Assembly (NCBI RefSeq): GCF_032854445.1
Contig: NC_088301.1
Coordinates: forward strand, 374,001-434,000
From: Liolophura sinensis
Lineage: Eukaryota; Mollusca; Polyplacophora; Chitonida; Chitonidae
DNA: 60,000 nucleotides
Direction: 5' to 3'
The first letter of the stretch is position 1. Each line of letters starts with the position of its first letter. Positions 24,611 through 35,547 of the stretch are shown in pieces. The notes under the pieces are model-generated. The model ran no database searches. It saw only the letters and a list, made by a program, of their open reading frames with translations, and was not told where the DNA came from. The translations under genes and the position numbers were made by a program.

Positions 24611-24764
24611 ACAATCTGGATGATGATGATTATCTTACATGTAGATTTTGTACCTCTGTTTGTTATCAATTGTTGTGCCAGAAAACACGCAAATAGATTC
24701 TAATTGCAATGAAGCATGTCATTTACATTACCAGGTGTTACAATGGAGTTGCCTGAGGTCATTG

Positions 24765-24945
24765 GTACTAGACAGGTAGTCTACTGTATCGTTATCACGG
24801 ACAGTTGTTACATACACAGGTACTAGACAGGTAGTGTTTGCTACTGTATCGTTATCACGGACAGTTGTTTCATACACAGGTACTAGACAGGTAGTGTTTG
24901 CTACTGTATCGTTACCACGGACAGTTGTTGCATACACAGGTACTG
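24765..24945. repeat. 60-bp tandem repeat, 3 units
   Basis: ctactgtatcgttatcacgg at 24781, 24841 and 24901, each followed by acagttgtt, catacacaggtactagacag and gtagtgtttg. The last unit diverges at its end. Confidence 0.95.
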
Positions 24946-27900
24946 ATAACGAATTCTTACAAGAAGGCAGCAAACCGTTTCAGGAGCAGTATTCAAGTAC
25001 AGTACGATGTTGATACTTAACTGAAGAAGGGTGGCCATTTATTTTTAAAGTTTCCAATGATTTATTATCACCTGTGAACATGCTCTCACGACATTTCCAA
25101 TATTCACTAATCCCCACATAGTAACACTGCTTCCATTAATGAAAACCTATGTAACCATCTAGTAGCAGATACTAAATGCCAGAGTCAGGTGAGCCACTTA
25201 GGCTTGGTTCCAGCACAAAAGCTGTCCATACATAGCCCTACATTATTGTAACTCTTACAGCATCTGTTTCTCTAAATGCCAACGGTCTTGAGTACCATAT
25301 GTACTATGTCAGCTACCATGTAATTTAAATGAGTTAAGATACAGTTATCACTCTGGTACATAGAAGTGACCAAAGGACTGTGACTCTATCATCCATATAT
25401 GTAAAAGGTTAGATGGCATTTTTTTTTCTTTCTTTTTTTTCAGAGTGTGGCATAACCATATATTTTGAATGCACAATTAAGAGTCAATGTGACTGCATTG
25501 AGAAAAAAAAAACACCTCCCACAGCAGAATATTATAGAGATCACAAGACTGAGATACGACTTGTATGTGCCAGGCCAGATTGTGTGGCCAGATATAGGAC
25601 ATTGCTACACATTTTGGCATCCCCGTGTGCCAAACTGCTGCACATGTTGTTTATATAGTGGGGAAAAGAATCTGTATGAGAAGATGGCTGCAGTATGACT
25701 GTATAGTTCTGGCTGAAATGGAGTGAAGAGTCTAATGGGGTGAGGAGTTGGGATGAGGGCTGTACACTTGCCCCAATATGAGGTCAACCAAAGTTCAGGA
25801 TGGCTGCCATCATTGGCCTGGGAATCCCAGCAGTTTCACAGACTGCTCCTCCCTACACTGACATGCACAGTGAGATCTCCCATCAACAATGGTAGAGCAC
25901 TTACACTTGTCTTACATATTTCCAGGTCCTTCCCACTCAGGGGCTGTGGGGTGTGGAGGGATTGGGAGGTAGCAGAACTAGGTCAAGCTGGAAGTAGAGC
26001 TAGCATCCCCTAGATTCAAACAGCTGATCCTTCTACTGCTTGGGAGTGGCATGCCCCAACCAGCCCTAATACACAAGGTGTCTTCCCCAGGCTCTGCCAG
26101 ACACTATCAGATATACCAATAGATCCAAATCTATTGACCTCGCCATCCAAATTGCTAGACAGCGCTGCAGCAGCAAACCAAAGCTTCCCTGTTGCTTAGC
26201 GGGATAAGAGGGTCAAGCAAAAGTTCCACATGTAATAGTGCAGTCAGCAGCTGCCTGATTATTGGTATTTTGTCAGCCAGTGCAGTTGAAGAAACGTCGT
26301 CATTGGTGGTGGAGGACTATAGACACAGGCTAATAAGAGCCACCTAGTAACAGGGGTAAAGGCTCTGTATCCCTCTCTCTCACTAGTACTACACCATTTC
26401 CTGTTGGCCTCTTGTTCCTACCCTGGCCTGCATCCATCCCCCACAATACTAGAGCCGGTCTCATTTAGTGTTGGCATCCACACTACTACAGCCAGCTTGT
26501 CATTGAGCACTACCCTCCAATAGCATTACCATTGTGCATCAGCTGATGGGGCTGTGCATACAATCCTATTTGGCACCATGCTCGGCTAGGGCCTAAATGT
26601 CGCAGGACACGAGATCCCAGCCTGGTCATAACTCTACATCACAGCTGAAAGAATTCAGATATGACGTTACTGATAGATGTAACCATGCACAGCAACGGTA
26701 CAGTACAGTCGCTGGATTGAGATCGGCCAAGGCTTAGAAGCTGGATATGTTAGCAAGAGCTGTGAGTAGGTCATATTTTGCATAGGTAATTGGCCAGCTG
26801 GTAGCCTGACCTAGATATAGGGTCATTGATATTTACAGGCTTGGGATGAGAGAGAAGCTTGACCAATGCCTCATCATTATTACCTGTAACATTAACTAGC
26901 CCAGCCAAAATTAATAAACATAAGCTGGAGCCGAATGTGGCAAGCGCTCATCTTATTGTGTGCGGACCTGCACTTCCGCCTTGCCACCGCTACAGCACCG
27001 TACATCTTCCACAGAACAAGGGGCACTGCTGCTGACTACCAAAACATCGCAATTGCACAACCATAATAAATTATTCACTCCCGATAGATCAATGTCCGCT
27101 TTCTCATTCAGGTATATCACCGAGCTAGGATCCAACTAGTCCACTGACCGTTTGACCGCTGTCCTTAAGGCCGGTCCATGTGTCTAAGCACAGGGACACA
27201 TATAATTACATGTTAATCATAATCCTACTACAGTGAGATGGAGCGAGGTAGCATGGGCAGAGTAAGGGACTTGATCTTACTGCTGCTACAGGCTAACACC
27301 GCCGTGGTACTACATGGCACATTGGCCTGAGCCAGTAGATAACCACACTGTTGTGAAATTAGATTTCTACAGATTCATGTGTCTGCATAATTTAGGGAAG
27401 TAAGGTATGTGGTAGAGGCGACGTTTTGACTGTGAGCAACAGGACTCGGAAACCTCCGAGGTAAGGCCAAAGTTTACCGACTCTTTCTGGACTTTAGTTA
27501 CGTAGAAAAGAACTCAGTGATTCCCAGAAGTGGAGCGTGTTCTCAATGATAAGATGATTACAGCTTCTTGGCAAGTGGCACAGGGTTTCAAGAGGACTTC
27601 CGGGGATGGAAGCCGGCGATGACAGTGTTGTACACACATTATCATCATCAGGTAAGGGACATAAGTCATACGTTGTTCGGTTCTAATTTACATAGAAGTC
27701 TGTTACTGAATGTGATTTATCCATGTCAGGTCAATCTTTGGTCAACGGACCAGTGTTTACAAGCTAAGTTTGTCACTAACACTACCTTATGACACTAGTG
27801 CGTTACCCGATAACCATCAACCGACTGAAAATCCGACCGTGTGTCTTAACCACTGGGTCATACAGTTCTAAAACTAAAGCGTCAGGGTCTTTCAGTAAGT

Positions 27901-28570
27901 ATATAGATATATATTGATTTACACATATAAGGCAAGCTTCCAAGGCTATATTATTCCAGATTATTGGTCTACAGGAAGTGTTCATATGCCCATTTTGTTC
28001 ACTGCCAGTGTCAGCTGGTCTTGATTATGTGAACGCGAGATAGTCCGCCATCTTTCTCCTTTCTCTACCTCATTTCGGACGGTTAAGCATATATTACCGC
28101 CAAAGCCGTCTCCGCTTACTACTCCGTCTTTGAAAAACATTCCTTAGCGTTTGCACATACTTGCGTTTCATAATAGATTGCTTTGAGGGGACATTAACTT
28201 CTAAATAGTTTTCAAACATGTACATTTAGTTTTTCTTTCGAGTCAATTGGAAACATGGATGGACAACAACTGGACATTTCTTTGCAATGCGAAAGCTGAT
28301 TTGATCATTTCCGAAGACGCTGCACTTACGTATCACACATATGCTTAAGCACCATAGCAATGACACCCCGTTGCATAGCAAAAACACCCCACACAGCCCG
28401 TGCATAAACCGTAGCCATTATCAAAACTTGAATATCTTATCTAAAGGTCTGTTCACTGCGATGTACTCAGGTAAATGTCCACCTACAGTATACACCATCA
28501 CTGCACAGGAAGATAGACACTTGTGGCAATGGTATGTATTTTGTAGTTAAGGCACATGGTAACTATGGTT

Positions 28571-28635
28571 CCAGTAAGGACCCCATAGCACCAGTAAGGA
28601 CCCCATAGCACCAGTAAGGACCCCATAGCACCAGT
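28571..28635. repeat. 20-bp tandem repeat, 3 units
   Basis: cagtaaggaccccatagcac is repeated three times exactly, followed by a partial unit. Confidence 0.95.
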
Positions 28636-29624
28636 GAGTAACAGATTTCCAAAGTTAATCATTTGAACACTTCATGGCCCATCATCTCCAGTTCATCTTA
28701 ATATTTCATTCAGTCCTAACCACCTTTAGGTTAGTTACATTGAACAACAGATTGTACCTGATATAGCTTAAGATTTTAGTCTATAAAAGGCCAATATAGC
28801 TAGTCGTTTAGTTCCTGAAGTAATTACTCGTATATATAGATCACAGGTAGATTTTCGATTGAGCATGGGACCAAATTCATTCTTCTCTTACATTTAACTT
28901 TGGCCGCATATCTTAAGGACAACTGACACCTCCTTCTGCATAGGATTTTACATTCTTTTCAAAGATATTTACAGAAAGAAATGGATTCATCTGTCTGAAC
29001 CCTGTGGCAGACTTTCTGGGCTAGACTGTCAGCTTTGGACATTGTGTCACATTAATTCTCACCTAAAACCATATAATCAGAACAGCTCTTTTCTATACAT
29101 TAAGATTAACATCAAGTACACAATGTCCGTATAAAAGTACCTTGTTCCATTCACACCACAAAGATTACCTCATTTTTCAAACATTTAAATTCTTTGAATA
29201 CTTTTTATTCTGACTATCAAAATTTTTCTCATGAACATATTTTTCATGAACATGAAATTTTCTGTAACTCTGTCTTGTGAGGCTACCCTTATTTCCTTTC
29301 CCTTCAATACAAATGACGAATGACACAAGACAAGGTAGTATGTATGGTAATGATGGTGTACATACCGCACCCCATTATATTAGGGGAACTTACCAACACA
29401 ACTGTTGGGGTACCCGTACTTGGCAAGACTCGTTAATGACCTTTGTCCAATATATCTCACTTAATACAAAGCCGTTACTGGGGGACAAATCTACCTACTG
29501 TGTCAGAAGTGCTGCATGCTGTATGAAGTTTGCTGGCTACTCATAATCTCTGACTTGAACAAGTATCATATATAAATGGATGGTTTGAGTCTGGATGTTA
29601 ACTATCGGCCACATCACAATGATT

Positions 29625-29835
29625 TCATGGTTTTCATTGATTACCTTAATTCCTCAACCTTTTTGCATATCTAAGAGCAACTTTCAGTGCAATTTATACA
29701 GGTTTTTGAGTTGATTTTAAAGACAAAACTACACCGGTTGGATTGGCCAAAAAAGAGCAATTTCATCAGTCTACACAGAATAATGTTTTCAGAATAAGCT
29801 TGAAAAAACACCTTGCAAACATGCGAAAAAGTTGG
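29625..29835 (-). repeat. Dispersed repeat family R1, copy 2 (inverted)
   Basis: Read on the minus strand it gives ttcaagcttattctgaaaac, then ccaaccggtgtagttttgtc, then attgcactgaaagttgctct and aaaaaggttgaggaa. These match the blocks of 34011-34200 in order. Confidence 0.8.
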
Positions 29836-30124
29836 ATGAATTACAGTACGAATAAGATAACCATATTAGGTACAACATCTGAAAGGTATCTTCACTGAAA
29901 GTTACTTTGAAAGTATGTACAGGTGAGGGAAAAATTTGGCTGACACATGAGACGGTGTCGCATGTTGTAATGATGAGTGCTATAATGTGGGAGAGGTCAT
30001 GGGGGAGTGTTTCATAAGCTAGATGACAGTGTCCTGTCACAATTGACAAGATTCTCATACATTCTAAGTCTTCTGTTTATGAGGACATATTGAGTACAGG
30101 CTTACTGCTATTCACTTGTAGGGT

Positions 30125-31617
30125 TTCAAAGTATCATCAAGCTGCCATAAGCACATCAACAGGCTGGTCTAAACTGACTGCACCAACCTGTAGGAAGGTT
30201 ACCACACAAGTATCATCAAGCTGCCATAAACATATCAACATGCTGGTCTAAACTGACTGCACCAACCTGTAGGAAGGTTACCACACAAGTATCATCAAGC
30301 TGCCATAAGCATATCAACAGGTTGGTCTAAACTGACTGCACCAACCTGTAGGAAGGTTACCACAAGTATCATCAAGCTGCCATAAGCATATCAACAGGTT
30401 GGTCTAAACAGACTGCACCAACCTGTAGGAAGGTTACCACACAAGTATCATCAAGCTTCCATAAGCATATCAACATGCTGGTCTAAACTGGCTGCACCAA
30501 CCTGTAGGAAGGTTACCACAAGTATCATCAAGCTGCCATAAGCACATCAACACGTTGGTCTAAACTGGCTGCACCAACCTGTAGGAAGGTTACCACACAA
30601 GTATCATCAAGCTGCCATAAGCACATCAACACATTGGTCTAAACTGGCTGCACCAACCTGTAGGAAGGTCACCACAAGTATCATCAAGCTGCCATAAGCA
30701 TATCAACAGGCTGGTCTAAACTGACTGCACCAACCTGTAGGAAGGTTACCACACAAGTATCATCAAGCTGCCATAAGCACATCAACACGTTGGTCTAAAC
30801 TGACTGCACAAGCCTGTAGGAAGGTTACCACACAAGTATCATCAAGCTGCCATAAGCATATCAACACATTGGTCTAAACTGGCTGCACCAACCTGTAGGA
30901 AGGTTACCACACAAGTATCATCAAGCTGCCATAAGCATATCAACATGCTGGTCTAAACTGGCTGCACCAACCTGTAGGAAGGTTACCACAAGTATCATCA
31001 AGCTGCCATAAGCATATCAACAGGTTGGTCTAAACAGACTGCACCAACCTGTAGGAAGGTTACCACACAAGTATCATCAAGCTTCCATAAGCATATCAAC
31101 ATGCTGGTCTAAACTAGCTGCACCAACCTGCAGGAAGGTTACCACACAAGTATCATCAAGCTGCCATAAGCATATCAACAGGCTGGTCTAAACTGGCTGC
31201 ACCAACCTGTAGGAAGGTTACCACAAGTATCATCAAGCTGCCATAAGCATATCAACAGGTTGGTCTAAACAGGCTGCACCAACCTGTAGAAAGGTTACCA
31301 CAAGTATCATCAAGCTGCCGTAAGCACATCAACACGTTGGTCTAAACTGGCTGCACCAACCTGTAGGAAGGTTACCACACAAGTATCATCAAGCTGCCAT
31401 AAGCACATCAACACGTTGGTCTAAACTGGCTGCACCAACCTGTAGGAAGGTTACCACACAAGTATCAAGCTGCCATAAGCACATCAACAGGCTGGTCTAA
31501 ACTAGCTGCACCAACCTGTAGGAAGGTTACCACACAAGTATCATCAAGCTGCCATAAGCATATCAACATGCTGGTCTAACTTGGCTGCACCAACCTGTAG
31601 GAAGGTTACCACACAAG
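30125..31617. repeat. 79-bp tandem array, about 19 units
   Basis: Units contain tatcatcaagctgccataag, catatcaacaggctggtcta, aactgactgcaccaacctgt and aggaaggttaccacacaag. Some units are 77 bp (ccacaag). The segment around ggttggtc...gcaccaacc forms a near-perfect inverted repeat, and aacctgtaggaaggtt a second one, so every unit could fold. Confidence 0.97.
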
Positions 31618-33021
31618 TTGTTGACAAACTATCAACTTGAATTCTCATGAGGATGAATGTGGGAAATGAAGGGATACAAACTGGTTCTCAGAGTACAGGA
31701 CCTTTATAATAACTATTTGATATTCCATTAAGGTGTCTCGATCACCTCATTGTGTCAATCAAATGAACTCTCTGAGACAATCCAGAGATGTCAATCTAAA
31801 TTCCACATCAGTCCACCAGACCGGTGTCTTCATTCCACTCCTACCTCTACACAGATCCATACAAACAGAACCTATGCCGCTGTTAAGCTGGCCTATGTTG
31901 AGGACTCACCACTCATACTCTCCTTTCAGGCATGCACATATAACTATAAAAAAGGACAGAGGAATGATGACTATAAGTTATCAAGCATTTCTAGAAAAAC
32001 TTTTTCCACAAATGGGAGCAGTAGAAGACAGCAACTATTCCTAAGTTTCCTAAGTCGAACACCATCAGCAGAAATGCATGTGGTGTCATAAAGTTTATGA
32101 AAGACATTACAAAGTAGGAAAGGCAGAGTGGTAAATCACGACTGTCGATGTGATACAAAAAACCAACAATGGAAGAATAGGGTTTAAGCTGTCCACACTG
32201 ACATGCTGATGTAGATGTATCTCTCTGGACAACAGAGGATACTTCATCCCTGGATAGTTGTCATCCATCTTAAAAAATGTATAAAACTTCTTGTGACACC
32301 CTCAGTGGTTTGAGTGAACAAAGTAAATTATGAATTTGTTGAAGAGAACGATAAGAAATCTTCAGACAAAGTAGGTACAAAAAAACAGGACTTTTTCATT
32401 TAAATACCCCAGTCTTAGTATTCTATTTGTCACCTCTTGCAGAAAACCAGAAGTTCTGACATGCACTCTGTTCAAAAATCATATCATTTAAATCACTATG
32501 TTTCTTTACCTGTAACAAAACTGATGCTGAGCAATTCACAAAAAGGTGAGTTAAGTCAGTTTTTAAGTGTGGATAGCTAGAGTCAACTGGAAGGAAAGCT
32601 TCCAGATAACTGTCCACAAAAACACTATGATAACAGTTGTTAATTTTCTGCATGGATAGAAAAGTCATTTATACATATATGTATATATATGGTTAAAAGT
32701 TTCGCTAACAACTCCTGTAATAAAGATGACCCTTAATGTCACTGGGATAGGAAAGGGAGGAAGCACTGAAGATTGAAAGAGAGGGGCATGGGGTGGGTAT
32801 GGCTCAGTGTTGCCATCTGGTTAGAGATTGGGTAAGGGAAAGGGGTTATGTGTGTACAGGGGGGTAGGGTAGGGGTAGGGTGGGGGAGACAGTATACACC
32901 AAACCACAGTTCCTAGTCTCCACTAGACACAGGTCACCTGGACATGTATAAGTACATCTCTTCTAAAGTTTATTCCAATGAAATATAGAAATGGATACAC
33001 TAGAGTACATACCCTAATTCT

Positions 33022-33150
33022 ATTCCGGGACAAAACTGCACTGCTTTGGTTAGCCAATTTCAGGGTTTCACAAAAAGTGTAATTTTATTATTTACCCAAA
33101 ATAATGCCCTGAAAATACGCTTGAATAAACATGTCACAAACATGTGAAAC
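33022..33150 (-). repeat. Dispersed repeat family R1, copy 3 (inverted, partial)
   Basis: On the minus strand: ttcaagcgtattttcagggc, cactttttgtgaaaccctga, aattggctaaccaaagcag. The order matches R1 copies 1 and 4. The distal attgcactgaaagttgctc block is absent. Confidence 0.7.
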
Positions 33151-34010
33151 GGATGAAGAAGGAACAGTATATTTATGTAAGCATAAGAACTGCATGCTGC
33201 ACAAGTAACTCCATACACTCACGTCACCAGATATTCACGAGTGAATGTGTATGTGTCTAAGACAAGAAAGGACTACAAAAATATACACTTTAGAAATTTT
33301 ATACATGAAAATCAAAATAGCAGATAGCAAATTTGATTTTAATTAAACTTAAATCCTAAACATGTGATGAACATCATGCTACACATGACAGCATATGTTC
33401 AACAAATGAATGAATGTGCATGACCCGTGGTCAACAGGTAGACGGCCATACTACGAGATTCTTAGCTTTTTTAACCAATTGTAAATAGAAATTATATTCA
33501 GCGAGGATTTCATAGAATATCCTGATGAATTGAGAATCCCAGTCAGGCAAAAACATGGCCGCTGATCTCTTAAACCATGGAAACCATGAACCAGAAAAAA
33601 ATGACGTCAAATTGTATGAAGGTTTGGTATGTTGTCTATGAACAAAAGATTTTTTTATTTTTAGGAAAAATCTGCAAAATCTGCAAAATTACTTGATCTA
33701 TTCACCAAATGGAAGCATATGTCCACCAATGATGGCTCTTCTAAAAAAAAATTGCAACATGATTACAGCAAGCAGAGTCACACATGATGTCAAGGAACAA
33801 AATGCTTTTGTAAGAATATAAAATCATTCACTAAGCGATAAGTAACAGTTTGTTTCCCTTTTCACACAACTCAACAGAGGAGTTCAAGTTCATGAATATA
33901 TCCAAACAATTTCATAGTTTTAAATCTGAGTGGACCGAAAATTGATGTGGATGTATTCTGACAAAATGTCAGAATTTATATGTAATTCTTCATTCTTTTT
34001 GCATGTTTGC

Positions 34011-34200
34011 AGGGTGTTTATTTAAGCATATTCTGAAGGCATTTAGTGTGTGTAGACTGGAAAAATCACTCTTTTTGTGAAGCCTTGGAATTGGACAAAT
34101 CAACCAATGTAGTTTTATCTTCAAAATCAACTTACAAATGTGTATAAATTGCACTGAAAGTTGCTCTTTCATGTGTGAAAAGCTTGAGGAAATAGAGAAG
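34011..34200 (+). repeat. Dispersed repeat family R1, copy 4
   Basis: ttaagcatattctgaaggca, ctctttttgtgaagccttgg, aatcaaccaatgtagtttta, attgcactgaaagttgctct and aaaagcttgaggaa appear in the same order as in copies 1 and 2. I see no tRNA-like head or clear terminal repeats, so the class is unknown. Confidence 0.8.
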
Positions 34201-35351
34201 TACCACAAGTTTCATTATAGTTTCTGGGAAATTATACCAACACCAGAAAAATGCTGTAATTCCATCATCAGAAGGGTTGGATGAGTGCCTTATTCTAGCA
34301 CAAGCTGGATTCCTCTCTAAAAGTTCATTGCCCTCACTCACACATGGTATACAGCTTTTGTGACAGCTTGGAGTAGCAATCTGAAACACATCCAGCTCTA
34401 GTAGCATCTATAAGTACTCCGCAAACTCTCACCTGCTGATTAAAAATAATACCTGGACTATTACATTACTGACTGAATGAATGTGTCAGCCACTGAAGGG
34501 TCGGGTTGTTATGTCCTCTAAACAAAGGTAACATACTAGTTTTACTAACACTGGGTTGAATTTGGTCACTGAGACTGTAAGGATGGAAGCATGAATCTTA
34601 CACTGGACCACGTTAAAGCTTACCAGTGACCACAACTTGTAAAGTAGGACTTATAATATGTTAACTTTATAAAAAAGTTCTCTTAACACTGTAAAAGTTA
34701 GTTTTCATGAAAACAACTGAAACTTGCAAATTTTGGAAATGTTAAACAGGAGTACATGTAAAAAGGATGAATGAGGAGAGTGTTGGGGGGTTGGGGTGGT
34801 GTTGGGGGGTTGGGGTGGTGCTGGAGGTTGAGGAGATCTCCTAACACAGATGGTTTTAATTCCTGCCACTACAATTTCACTTCTCTCTTACATCATTCAC
34901 TTAATACTGGTCAACACAAGACCTGTGTCAGGGTAAAATTCTGATTCAAACTTTCCCATTGGTTGAAGAAGCAGTAGAAGGTGGGCGTGGTCTAAGGTGA
35001 TGAGTTGGGCCAGGCAGAGATTAGGGGGGGAGGGGGAAGGGCTAAAAGCAGGCCAGCACCCACTCCAAATTGGGTAGCTGGGTTTAACTGTAATATAAGA
35101 TTTAAACATTTTATCTGGTGTCAGGCATTATGATTGGCTAGAACACAGGCCAGGCCAGCTGTGTGACTAGCAGTAAGTCTCTAAGCTTCCCCAACCCAAG
35201 CCATCTTTATGACTGGAACAGTTCAACTCCCAAATTTGCCATATTTAGCTAAATCCAGCTGTTTCCCATCTGATCAGCTGCAAATAAAAGTGCTCCCAGT
35301 TAGTGAGTTCAGTCAGAAGGCCACAGTGGAACCAGTGGGGAGATCATGGCA

Positions 35352-35547
35352 GCACTGGTCAGAGACCTCTGGGTAGGTGTTGAGAGCCACTGGACACTGT
35401 TCATTCTTAAACCATGGGCAGTATGACTTGAGAAGACAAAGCAAAGTTAGCACTGGTCAGAGACCTCTGGGTATGTGTTGAGAGCCACTGGACACTGTTC
35501 ATTCTTAAACCATGGGCAGTATGACTTGAGAAGACTAAGCAAAGTTA
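35352..35547. repeat. 98-bp direct tandem duplication (2 copies)
   Basis: gcactggtcagagacctctg starts at 35352 and 35450. The copies are nearly identical through catgggcagtatgacttgag and aagcaaagttag. High identity implies a recent event. Confidence 0.95.

Larger units (their letters stand above)
24946..30119. other. Unannotated intronic stretch
   Basis: It contains a three-unit 20-bp repeat at 28571-28635, a CpG-rich pocket at about 28030-28150, and a minus-oriented R1 copy at 29625-29835. No coding exon was recognised. Confidence 0.5.
31618..35351. other. Unannotated intronic stretch
   Basis: Holds G-rich tracts at 32859-32886 and 34778-34830, and R1 copies at about 33022-33150 (minus) and 34011-34200 (plus). 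No coding exon was recognised. Confidence 0.5.

Noticed and set aside
27800-27870. A-box-like word acccagtggttaagacac on the minus strand, considered as a tRNA or SINE head
   Set aside because: No B box at the right distance and no cloverleaf. A single short match is not enough.
30125-31617. Regular spacing of near-identical blocks, considered as a CRISPR array
   Set aside because: Units are contiguous tandem repeats without unique spacers, and the sequence is animal.
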